A stretch of 64,000 bases of DNA, taken from positions 186,001 through 250,000 of the forward strand of contig NZ_JANBBE010000010.1 in assembly GCF_024648825.1 (NCBI RefSeq). Direction: 5' to 3'. The notes below the pieces were generated by a model. It did no database searches and was not told the origin of the DNA. It saw only the letters and a program-made list of their open reading frames with translations. This document shows positions 1-8,600 of the stretch, piece after piece. This stretch comes from Lentzea californiensis (GTDB lineage: Bacteria > Actinomycetota > Actinomycetes > Mycobacteriales > Pseudonocardiaceae). The position numbers and the translations under genes are program-made. Position 1 is the first letter of the stretch, and each line of letters opens with the position of its first letter.

Positions 1-570
1 GTCAGCATCCCGACGATCAAGTTCTACCTGCGGTCCGGTCTGCTGCACGCGGGGCAGCGGACCGGACCGAACCAGATGCGCTACGACGAGAGCCACGTGC
101 GCAGGCTCCGCGTCGTCCGCGCGCTGATCGACCGTGGCGGCCTGTCGGTCGCCGCGGTCGCGGAGCTGGTGGGCCGCAACGGTGACCGAAGCGTGCCGGA
201 CGTGCTGACGACCATCTCCCGTGGCACTCCGCCCGACGCCACGGAGGAGGCGCGGGCGAAGTGGCGTGACCGCATCGACGAGGTGCTGGCTCGCGACGGC
301 CGGAGCGTCGCGGGCGACAACGCCGCCGCGACGGAGCTGGCCGGCGTGCTCGCGGGCCTGGAGTTGGCGGGGCACGCACCCGACGACGCGCTGCTGGAGG
401 CCTACCTGCGGGCCGGTGCGACGGTCGCGGCCGCCGAGGCGGACCAGGCGGGTGGTGCGGGCGGCACGGACGAGTGCGCGGAACGGCTGCTCGTGTCGAT
501 CGTGCTGGGAACGGTGGCGCTCACGGCCGCCCGCAGACTCGGCCACGACCTCATGACAGAGAACGGCTGA
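1..570 (+). CDS. MerR-family transcriptional regulator, 5' end outside window
   Basis: The frame is open from base 1 and ends in TGA at 568-570, giving 189 visible residues, so the gene starts upstream. The first residues (VSIPTIKFYLRSGLL, then RTGPNQMRYDESHVRRLRVV) match the MerR winged-helix pattern in which the recognition helix is followed by a K(F/Y)YLR-GLL stretch. The rest is a helical effector or dimer domain with an Ala-rich tail; no Cys cluster typical of metal sensors is seen, so a drug- or redox-type MerR is more likely. It ends 75 bp before the first enediyne gene and reads in the same direction. It may control that operon, but this is inferred from position only. Confidence 0.8.
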   Translation, partial: VSIPTIKFYLRSGLLHAGQRTGPNQMRYDESHVRRLRVVRALIDRGGLSVAAVAELVGRNGDRSVPDVLTTISRGTPPDATEEARAKWRDRIDEVLARDGRSVAGDNAAATELAGVLAGLELAGHAPDDALLEAYLRAGATVAAAEADQAGGAGGTDECAERLLVSIVLGTVALTAARRLGHDLMTENG

Positions 571-577
571 CGTCACC

Positions 578-592
578 GCAATTGGAAAGATG
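578..592 (+). promoter_or_regulatory. Cluster promoter motif copy 1 (GCAAY-N4-RAGAWG)
   Basis: The sequence is gcaat-tgga-aagatg, 53 bp before the ATG at 646. It matches the motif seen before other operons of the cluster. A -10-like GATGAT starts 22 nt after the motif. The first half also forms an inverted repeat with aattgc at 595-600 (gcaatt-N11-aattgc), which could be a separate operator. Confidence 0.6.
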
Positions 593-645
593 CAAATTGC
601 CACAGGTTTGGTCGATGATGGAGGGAACCGACAAAAGGAGCGCTG

Positions 646-1614
646 ATGTCGACGGTGCTCGGTTCCATCAGAAGACTCGTTTTCGCTCCAAAACTCTCGG
701 ACGTCACGTTCTCCGCACGCGGGTTCTCCGTTCCGGAATCGAAAACGACCAGAGAGCTGGAACAGATACCGCAGACCGTGATCGCGGGATTCGAATGGGG
801 AATCGACTGCCGGAGCCTGTGGGAGCTGGAGCGCAGGTTGTCGCTCGTCGCGCCCGGTCTGCGCGGGTTCGCCTACGAGGGTGCGACCATGGCGTGCACC
901 GTCCTCGACGCGATGGACGGTCGCAAGCGCACCCGTGACCTGCTGCGCGGTCCCGGTCTGCCGCACCTCTTCCTCGCCTACATCGGCATCGGGTTCGCCA
1001 TGGCCCGGCTTCCCCGGCCGCTGTGGCGCAAGGTGGTGCCCGATCTGGAGGGCGTCCGCTACCACCCGGCGATCACCTGGCTCGCCGTCGACGGCTACGG
1101 CTTCGACCGCGCCTACTTCCACCCGAAGCGCTGGGTCACCGAGCAGGAACCGCCGAAGCCCTACCCGTGGCAGGACACGCCCTCGTACTTCCCGCGGGCC
1201 TTCGACCAGGGGCTGGGGCGTGCGCTGTGGTTCATCCACGGCGCCGACGTGAAGGCCGTCGTGGGTGCCGTGCGGGCGTTCGCGGGCCACCGGCAGCCCG
1301 ACCTGTGGAGCGGCGTCGGGCTCGCCGCCACGTTCGCGGGCGGCGCCGAACCGGACGACCTGGCGTGGCTGCGCGCCGAGGCCGGCGACCAGTGGCCGGA
1401 GCTGGCGCTGGGCGCGGCCCTCGCGATCATGGCCAAGGCGGCGGCCGGCTGCGTCGACGACCGCGCCGGACAGGCCGTCCACGTGTTGGGCGACCTGAGC
1501 CCGGCTGCCGCGGTCACCCTCGTCGAGACCGCTTCCGTGCCCACCGGTGAGGCGGGCGGAGAGCCGGAATACGAACTCTGGCGCAGTCGCATTCGCGCGC
1601 ATTTCACTGCGTGA
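646..1614 (+). CDS. DUF1702 family enediyne protein (UnbL-type), copy 1
   Basis: This is a 322-residue protein, the usual length for DUF1702/UnbL proteins of enediyne warhead cassettes. Conserved blocks are FAYEGATMA (near residue 80), AYIGIGFAMARLPR (near 110), DGYGFDRAYFH (near 150), GLGRALWFIHGAD (near 190) and LAATFAGG (near 225). These blocks recur in the proteins at 1712 and 18305, so the three are paralogues. There is no signal peptide or membrane segment. The ATG follows AAAAGGAG at a good distance. The biochemical role is not established for the family; a role in making or maturing the enediyne core is inferred from strict co-occurrence with the PKSE. It is probably the first gene of the warhead operon. 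Confidence 0.85.
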   Translation: MSTVLGSIRRLVFAPKLSDVTFSARGFSVPESKTTRELEQIPQTVIAGFEWGIDCRSLWELERRLSLVAPGLRGFAYEGATMACTVLDAMDGRKRTRDLLRGPGLPHLFLAYIGIGFAMARLPRPLWRKVVPDLEGVRYHPAITWLAVDGYGFDRAYFHPKRWVTEQEPPKPYPWQDTPSYFPRAFDQGLGRALWFIHGADVKAVVGAVRAFAGHRQPDLWSGVGLAATFAGGAEPDDLAWLRAEAGDQWPELALGAALAIMAKAAAGCVDDRAGQAVHVLGDLSPAAAVTLVETASVPTGEAGGEPEYELWRSRIRAHFTA

Positions 1615-1633
1615 GAAAAGCGGAAGTATTCGA

Positions 1634-1648
1634 GCATGCTGGAAGATG
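1634..1648 (+). promoter_or_regulatory. Cluster promoter motif copy 2 (degenerate)
   Basis: The sequence is gcatg-ctgg-aagatg. The right half matches exactly and the left half has two mismatches. It lies 63 bp before the GTG at 1712, and an AAGAAT hexamer starts 22 nt downstream. It may be a second, internal promoter of the warhead operon. Confidence 0.4.
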
Positions 1649-1711
1649 TCATCCCGTCGCGGTGACGCAAAGAATGATGTCGGGAATTTGTCCGGTTGGG
1701 GAGAGTGCATC

Positions 1712-2695
1712 GTGACCAAAGCGGGATTGCGCGCTTTGCGGCGTCGGTTGCTGACGCCGAAGAGTTCGGAGGCCACGCTCGCAGTACGTGGATTTCACCA
1801 CAAGAACGAAGCCTCGAAGGAACTGCTGGAAAGCGTCGGCCGGAACTTCCTCTTCGGGTTCGCGACCGCTGTCGAGGCGCGCGCACCCGCGGAGGCGGAG
1901 CGGCTCCTCGACACCGTGCCCCCGCAGTTCCGCGGCTTCGCCTACGAGGGCGCGGGCATGGGGTTCGCCACGCTCGACGCGCTGCCGTTCGGCGGCGGCG
2001 GCCGGGTGGCGGAGTTCCTCGCGGGAGCCGGCGGGAAGCACGTCTACATGGTCTACGTCGGGGTCGGCTGGGCGATGGCCCGCGTGCCGAGGTTCCGCTG
2101 GCCGAAGCTCGCGGTGAGCGACGAGCTGCTGCAGTGGCTCCTGATGGACGGCTACGGCTTCCACCAGGCGTACTTCCACACGGAGAAGTACGTGCACCGG
2201 CACTACCGCGAACCTGACTTCCCGTGGCCGTTCAGCGGCCCGGCCTGGTACGCGAACCGCGCGATCGACCAGGGCATCGGGCGGGCGCTGTGGTTCGTCG
2301 GAGGAGCGGACGCCGCCCAGGTCGCCGAGCTGATCGACGGCTTTCCCGACACGCGCCGGGCCGACCTGTACGCGGGTGCCGGCCTCGCCGCGACCTACGC
2401 GGGCGGTGCTGGGCCTGAGGAACTGCGCTGGTTCGCCGAGCACTCGGGGCGCCACCGCGCGGTGGTCGCCCAGGGCAGCGCGTTCGCCGCGGAAGCACGC
2501 GCCCTCGCCGGCCTGACCATCGACCACACGCACGTCGCCACCGAGATCTTGTGCGGCACCGGCGCGGACGAGGCCGTGGACCGGGTTCGCGCACTCAAAC
2601 CGGCCGGGCCTTCCCACAACGACGTGCCCGCCTACGAGCTGTGGCGGCGCGGCTTCGCCGAGCAGTACGTCCACTCAGGAGGTGTGGAGCAGTGA
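1712..2695 (+). CDS. DUF1702 family enediyne protein, copy 2
   Basis: This protein has 327 residues when read from the GTG at 1712, which follows a GGGGAGAG stretch. The frame is open further upstream, but the residues there do not look like the family. It repeats the blocks of copy 1: FRGFAYEGAGMGFATLDA, YVGVGWAMARVPR, MDGYGFHQAYFH, GIGRALWFVGGAD, DLYAGAGLAATYAGG and a C-terminal YELWRRGF. A tandem pair of DUF1702 genes before UnbV suggests duplication followed by divergence. It overlaps the next gene by 4 bp (GTGA), which implies translational coupling. Function is unknown; involvement in the warhead is inferred from context. Confidence 0.83.
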   Translation: MTKAGLRALRRRLLTPKSSEATLAVRGFHHKNEASKELLESVGRNFLFGFATAVEARAPAEAERLLDTVPPQFRGFAYEGAGMGFATLDALPFGGGGRVAEFLAGAGGKHVYMVYVGVGWAMARVPRFRWPKLAVSDELLQWLLMDGYGFHQAYFHTEKYVHRHYREPDFPWPFSGPAWYANRAIDQGIGRALWFVGGADAAQVAELIDGFPDTRRADLYAGAGLAATYAGGAGPEELRWFAEHSGRHRAVVAQGSAFAAEARALAGLTIDHTHVATEILCGTGADEAVDRVRALKPAGPSHNDVPAYELWRRGFAEQYVHSGGVEQ

Positions 2696-4602
2696 GCTGG
2701 ACCCGCAAACAGCTGCCGGGAATCCTGGCGCTCGTTCTCGTGTTGGTGACCTTCCTGATGGCCCGGCTGCCCGCCGCGTCGCATGCGGAGAAGCGCGACG
2801 TGGCGAGCGGTTACGGCTTCACCCCGATGTCGATCTCGCTTCCGGGCGGGTTCGACCAGCAGACGATCCGCAAGGTCAACAAGGACTACCAGCACATCGA
2901 CGGCTGGATCTCCTCGGTCGGTGCGGCGATCGCGATGAACGACCTCGACGGCGACGGCCTCGACAACGACCTGTGCGTCGTCGACCCCCGGATCGACCAG
3001 GTCGTCGTGACGCCGGCACCGGGCGCGAAGGAGGAGCGCTACGAGGCGTTCGCGCTCTCACCCGGCACCCTGCCGATGAACGACGTGATGGCGCCGATGG
3101 GCTGTGTGCCCGGCGACTTCAACGAGGACGGCCGCACGGACCTGCTGGTCTACATGTGGGGCCGCACCCCGATCGCGCACATCGCGAAGGACGGCCAGGA
3201 CAAGCTCACCAGTGGCTCCTACACCGCCACCGAACTGGTGCCCGGCGCGAACGCCACGTCCGGTCGCTACACCGGTCCGCAGTGGAACACCAACGCCGCC
3301 GCGGTCGCCGACTTCGACGGTGACGGCCACGACGACATCTTCATCGGCAACTACTTCCCGCACGGCCCGGTGCTCGACTCGTCGATCAGCGGTGGCGTCG
3401 AGATGAACGACTCGATGTCGGCCGCCTACAACGGCGGCGTGAACTACTTCCTGCGCTGGAACTCCACGTCGGCGGGCGTGCCCCGCTACGACGTCCAGGA
3501 CGGCGTGCAGGACGCCGACGCCTCCAAGGGCTGGGAGCTCGGGGCCGCGGCCGCCGACCTCGACGGCGACCTGCTGCCGGAGCTGTACCTGGCCAACGAC
3601 TTCGGCCCGGACCGCATGTACCACAACAGGTCCACTCCGGGACGCATCGAACTCGCGCTGGTCGAGGGCGTGCGCACCGCACTCACCCCGAAGTCGAAGG
3701 TCGTCGGCCACGACTCGTTCAAGGGCATGGGCGTCGACTTCGGCGACCTCAACCAGGACGGCGTCTACGACATGTTCGTCAGCAACATCACCACGTCGTA
3801 CGGCATCCAGGAGAGCAACTTCCAGTTCATGTCCCAGTCCGGGGACAAGAACGTGCTGCGCGCCAAGCTCTCGAACGACGAGGCGCCGTGGGAGGACGTC
3901 AGCGCCCCCGCCGGCACCGCGTGGTCGGGCTGGGGCTGGGACGTCAAGATCGCCGACTTCGCCAACTCCGGCGAACCCGCGATCGCCCAGGCGACCGGCT
4001 TCGTCCGCGGTCAGGTCAACAGGTGGCCCCAGCTGCAGGAACTGGCCACCTCCAACGACCTCGCGCTGCGCCACCCCGTCTCCTGGCCGCGCGTCACGGT
4101 CGGCGACGACGTCGGCGGCAACCACCGGCTCGCGTTCTACGTCAAGGACGGCGACCGGTACGTCGACATCGCCGAACAGCTCGGCCTCGCCATCCCGGTG
4201 CCCACCCGCGGCATCGCGACCGGGGACGCGGACGGCGACGGCAAGCTCGACTTCGCCGTGGCACGGCAGTGGGCGGAACCGGTGTTCTACCGCAACTCCG
4301 GCCCGTCGCAGGGCAGCGCTCTCACGTTGCGGCTGTGCCACGAGGGCGGATCGCCCGCGGTCGGCGCCCAGGTCACCGCGACCACCAGGGAGGGCCGCAC
4401 GTTCATCGGCCACGTCGACGGCGGTGGCGGGCACTCCGGCAAGCGCGGTCACGAGGTCCACATCGGACTCGGCAAGACGGACGGACCCGTCGAGGTGCGG
4501 CTCAACTGGCGCGACCGCTCGGGGCAGACCCGCGAGCACACGCTGACGCTCGAACCCGGCAGGCATCTGATCGAACTCGGCTCCCAGGCTAAGGAGAGGT
4601 GA
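2692..4602 (+). CDS. unbV: FG-GAP/ASPIC-UnbV repeat protein (UnbV-type, enediyne)
   Basis: This is a 636-residue protein starting at a GTG that overlaps the previous stop and sits after AGGAGG. Residues 8-28 are a hydrophobic signal or anchor segment (ILALVLVLVTFLMARL), so the protein probably acts outside the membrane. Several FG-GAP calcium-binding repeats follow, for example NDLDGDGLDND, FNEDGRTD, DFDGDGHDD, DLDGDLLPE, DLNQDGVYD and DADGDGKLD. The C-terminal 80 residues form the ASPIC/UnbV domain (GAQVTATTREGRTFIGHV, later VEVRLNW). Length and order match the UnbV protein of the conserved warhead cassette. The role is unproven; a scaffold or late maturation function is plausible. Confidence 0.9.
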   Translation: MSWTRKQLPGILALVLVLVTFLMARLPAASHAEKRDVASGYGFTPMSISLPGGFDQQTIRKVNKDYQHIDGWISSVGAAIAMNDLDGDGLDNDLCVVDPRIDQVVVTPAPGAKEERYEAFALSPGTLPMNDVMAPMGCVPGDFNEDGRTDLLVYMWGRTPIAHIAKDGQDKLTSGSYTATELVPGANATSGRYTGPQWNTNAAAVADFDGDGHDDIFIGNYFPHGPVLDSSISGGVEMNDSMSAAYNGGVNYFLRWNSTSAGVPRYDVQDGVQDADASKGWELGAAAADLDGDLLPELYLANDFGPDRMYHNRSTPGRIELALVEGVRTALTPKSKVVGHDSFKGMGVDFGDLNQDGVYDMFVSNITTSYGIQESNFQFMSQSGDKNVLRAKLSNDEAPWEDVSAPAGTAWSGWGWDVKIADFANSGEPAIAQATGFVRGQVNRWPQLQELATSNDLALRHPVSWPRVTVGDDVGGNHRLAFYVKDGDRYVDIAEQLGLAIPVPTRGIATGDADGDGKLDFAVARQWAEPVFYRNSGPSQGSALTLRLCHEGGSPAVGAQVTATTREGRTFIGHVDGGGGHSGKRGHEVHIGLGKTDGPVEVRLNWRDRSGQTREHTLTLEPGRHLIELGSQAKER

Positions 4603-5612
4603 CGGACGTGACGGACGTGGCGGCGACCGTGCCCCGGCACGACCCGAAGGTCGTCAAGGCACTGCGCAACTTCGCGATGTCGATGACGGTGTTCAACATC
4701 ATCGGCTACTCCGTGCTCGGATTCGAGCAACCGTGGCTGTGGCCGTTCATCGCGCTGCTGACCGGCTACACCGTCGAGATCGGGCTCGAGCTCGTCGGGT
4801 CCAGGATGGACGGACGGCCACCGAGGTTCCTCGGTGGCGGTGTGCGAGGCGTGGTGGAGTTCCTCTACCCGGCGCACATCACCAGTCTCGCGATGAACAT
4901 GCTCATCTACGTCAACGACCAGGTCTGGGTGATGATCTTCGGAGTCACCGTGGCCGTCGGTGCCAAGTGGGTGCTGCGGGCACCGGTGCGAGGCCGGATG
5001 CGGCACTACATGAACCCGTCCAACTTCGGCATCGCGATCATCCTGCTGATCTTCCCGTGGGCGAGCATCGTTCCCCCGTACCACTTCACCGAGAACACCA
5101 CCGGCTTCGTCGACTGGCTGATCCCGGCGATCATCCTCACCGCGGGCACCATGCTGAACATGAAGCTCACCGGCCGGATGTGGTTGATCCTGTCGTGGCT
5201 GTTCTTCTTCGTGGTCCAGTCGGTGGTCAGGGGAATCCTGTTCGGCACGTCGATCCCCGGCGCACTGCTCACCATGACCGGTGTCGCGTTCGTGCTGTTC
5301 ACGAACTACATGATCACCGACCCCGGCACGAGTCCGTCGAAGCCGATCTCGCAGATCGCGTTCGGCGGTGGCGTGGCCCTCGCGTACGGCTTCTTCACCG
5401 GAGTGCACATCGCGTACGGCCTGTTCTTCGCGACGGCGCTGGTGTGCCTGATCCGCGGCCTGTTCCTGTGGGGCATCCACTTCGTGAACAAGGCACGGGA
5501 GCAGCACGAGGCGGCCCAGGCGCTGGCGGCGAAGGAAGCCGAGAGCACCACGGAGAACGGCAAGGTCGTCTCGCCTCCGTCGACACTGGGCAAGGAGGTC
5601 GTACCGGCATGA
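4599..5612 (+). CDS. unbU: UnbU-type integral membrane protein (RnfD-like, enediyne)
   Basis: Up to 337 residues. The GTG at 4599 overlaps the previous stop, but the AAGGAG at 4591-4596 lies too close to it, so the GTG at 4608 may be the true start. About eight hydrophobic segments are visible (for example SVLGFEQPWLWPFIALLTG, VMIFGVTVAVG, GIAIILLIFPWASIV, LIPAIILTAG and LILSWLFFFVVQSVV), together with the RnfD-like blocks MNPSNFGIAIILL and NYMITDPGTSPSKP. It is the third member of the conserved UnbL-UnbV-UnbU set. RnfD relatives carry flavin and move electrons across membranes; whether UnbU does so is unknown. It overlaps the PKS start by ATGA. Confidence 0.9.
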   Translation: MTDVTDVAATVPRHDPKVVKALRNFAMSMTVFNIIGYSVLGFEQPWLWPFIALLTGYTVEIGLELVGSRMDGRPPRFLGGGVRGVVEFLYPAHITSLAMNMLIYVNDQVWVMIFGVTVAVGAKWVLRAPVRGRMRHYMNPSNFGIAIILLIFPWASIVPPYHFTENTTGFVDWLIPAIILTAGTMLNMKLTGRMWLILSWLFFFVVQSVVRGILFGTSIPGALLTMTGVAFVLFTNYMITDPGTSPSKPISQIAFGGGVALAYGFFTGVHIAYGLFFATALVCLIRGLFLWGIHFVNKAREQHEAAQALAAKEAESTTENGKVVSPPSTLGKEVVPA

Positions 5613-8600
5613 CCAGGATCGCGATCGTCGGTGTGGCCTGCCGCTACCCGGACGCGGTGTCGGCTGAGGAGCTCTGGGAGAACGCGCTGGCGGGCCGCAG
5701 GGCCTTCCGGCGGCTCCCGGACGAGCGGATGCGGCTGGAGGACTACTGGGACCCGGACCCCTCGACGCCCGACCGCTTCTACGCCCGCACCGCCGCCGTC
5801 ATCGAGGGCTACGAGTTCGACCGCGTGGCACACCGGATCGCGGGCAGCACCTACCGCTCCACCGACCTCACCCACTGGCTCGCGCTCGACACGGCGGGCA
5901 GGGCGCTCGCCGACGCGGGGTTCGCCGGCGGTGAGGGGCTTCCCCGCGAACGCACCGGTGTCGTGGTCGGCAACACGCTCACAGGGGAGTTCGCGAGGGC
6001 CAACCTGATGCGGCTGCGGTGGCCGTACGTGCGCCGCACGGTCGCCGCGTCGCTGAAGGCCCGCGGCTGGGCGGACAGCGAGCTGGAAGGCTTCCTCGCC
6101 GACCTGGAGACCACGTACAAGAACCCGTTCCCCGCCATCGACGAGGACAGCCTCGCCGGCGGCCTCGCCAACACGATCGCAGGCCGGGTCTGCAACTACT
6201 TCGGCCTCAACGGCGGTGGCTACACCGTCGACGGCGCCTGCTCGTCGTCGCTGCTGTCCGTGGCGACGGCGGCGGGCCGGCTCGCGGACGGCGACCTCGA
6301 CGTCGCCGTCGCCGGTGGAGTCGACCTGTCGATCGACCCGTTCGAGATCGTCGGGTTCGCCAAGACCGGAGCGCTCGCGCGGTCGGAGATGCGGGTGTAC
6401 GACCGCGGCTCCAACGGCTTCTGGCCGGGCGAGGGCTGCGGCATGGTCGTGCTGATGCGCGAGCAGGACGTCCAGCCGCACCAACGGGTCTACGCGACCG
6501 TTGCCGGCTGGGGCATCTCTTCCGACGGCTGGGGCGGCATGACCCGGCCGGAGGTGAGCGGTTACCGGCTCGCCCTGGCCCGCGCCTACGAACGGGCCGG
6601 GTTCGGCGTCGACACCGTGCCGCTGTTCGAGGGTCACGGCACCGGCACCGCGGTCGGTGACGCGACCGAACTGCGGGCGTTGTCGCAGGCCCGTGCGGAT
6701 GCCGACCCGGCGGCGCCCCCTGCCGCGATCAGCACCATCAAGGGCATGATCGGCCACACCAAGGCGGCGGCGGGCGTGGCCGGTCTGATCAAGGCCGCGC
6801 TGGCGTTGCATCACCAGACGCTGCCGCCGACGATCGGCTGCGTCGACCCGCACCCCGTGCTGACCGAGGACGCGGCGACCCTGCGGGTCCTGCGCAACGC
6901 CGAACCCTGGCCTGCCGGTGCTCCGCTGCGGGCCGGCATCACGGCCATGGGTTTCGGAGGCATCAACACCCACGTCGTCCTGGAGTCGTCGGCGCCCTTG
7001 CGGGCACCCGACGCCCGTGCGCTGGAGATCTCCGCCGCCGCGCAGGACGCCGAGGTGCTGCTGCTCGACGCCGAGTCCGCGGAGTCGTTGCGGGCCAGGC
7101 TGACCGAGCTGGCCGAGTTCGCGGCACGGGTGTCCTACGCGGAACTGGGTGACCTCGCGGCGACGCTGCACGCAGAGTTGGCGGACCGGCCGTACCGCGC
7201 CGCCGTGGTGGCGCGGTCGCCCGAGGACGCAGTGCACGGGCTCAACCGCGTGCTGGAGGCGGCCGACTCCGGCGCCGTCACGTGGTTCGGGCCGGATGGC
7301 CGCGGTTTCCTCGGCCACGTCACGGAACCGGCGACGGTCGGGTTCCTCTTCCCCGGCCAGGGATCCGGCCGGGGCACCAGCGGCGGCGCGATGCGGCGGC
7401 GGTTCGCGGCCGCGCGGGAGGTCTACGAACGGGCCGCGCTGCCGGCGTCCGGTGACATGGTCGCCACGTCCGTCGCCCAGCCGCGGATCGTCACGGGGTC
7501 GCTCGCAGGGCTGCGCGTGCTGGCCGGTCTCGGTGTCACCGCGGACGTCGCGGTGGGGCACAGCCTCGGCGAGATCACCGCACTGCACTGGGCAGGGGCG
7601 ATCGACGAACGGACGTTGCTGCGCGTGGCCTCCGTGCGTGGCGCGACCATGGCCGAGCACAGCGCCTCCGGCACGATGGCGAGCCTCGGCGCCTCAGCGG
7701 ACGTGGTGAGCGAACTCGTTCGCGAGCTGCCGGTGGTGATCGCCGCGTTCAACGGTCCCAAGCAGACGGTCGTCGCGGGGACGGACGCGGCGGTGGCCGC
7801 CGCGGTGGAGGCGGCGGCGCGGGAAGGTGTGCAGGGGACCGCGTTGCGGGTCTCGCACGCGTTCCACTCGCCGCTCGTGGCCCCGGCGGCCGACGCGTTG
7901 CACACGAAGCTCGGTGCCGAGACGTTCACGGAGATCAGCGGGCACGTCGTGTCCACCGTGACCGGCGAGACGCTGGCGGCCGACACCGACATCCGCGAGC
8001 TGCTGCGTGCCCAGATCACCGATCCGGTGCTGTTCTCGCAGGCGATCGGTGTCGCGGCCAAGGACGCGGACCTGCTGGTCGAGGTCGGTCCTGGCCGGGT
8101 GCTGACGACGCTGGCCGCCGACGTCGGGCAGGTTCCGGTCGTCGCGCTGGACACCGACGACGAGTCGCTGGTGTCGCTGCTCGGCGTCGTCGGTGCCGCG
8201 CACGTCACCGGAGCCGCGCTGAACCCGGCCGCCCTGTTCGCGGACCGGCTGGTGCGGCCGCTGCGAGTCGGCCAGGAGTTCTCGTTCTTCGCGAGTCCGT
8301 GCGAACAGGCGCCGGGACTGTCGGTCGGCGCCGGCAACCTCGTCGTCACGGCCGTCGCGGGCATGACCGTCGTCGGCACCGCGACATCCACGGTGGACGT
8401 GCTGCGGGAGATGGCCGCCGCACGGGCCGAACTGCCGAGCGAGGCGGTCGCCCCGGAGAGCAGGCTGCTCGACGACCTGCACCTCAGCTCGATCACCGTG
8501 GGCCAGCTCGTCAACGAGGCGGCCCAGCGGCTCGGGGTGCCGCCCGCCAGCGCGCCGACGAACTTCGCCACCGCGACCGTGCGGGAACTGGCCGACGCGC

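Noticed and set aside
4733-5608. Open frame extending the PKSE by 292 codons upstream
   Set aside because: It lies inside unbU in another frame, is Arg-rich as shadow frames are, and the PKS start at 5609 has a ribosome site and the family N-terminus.
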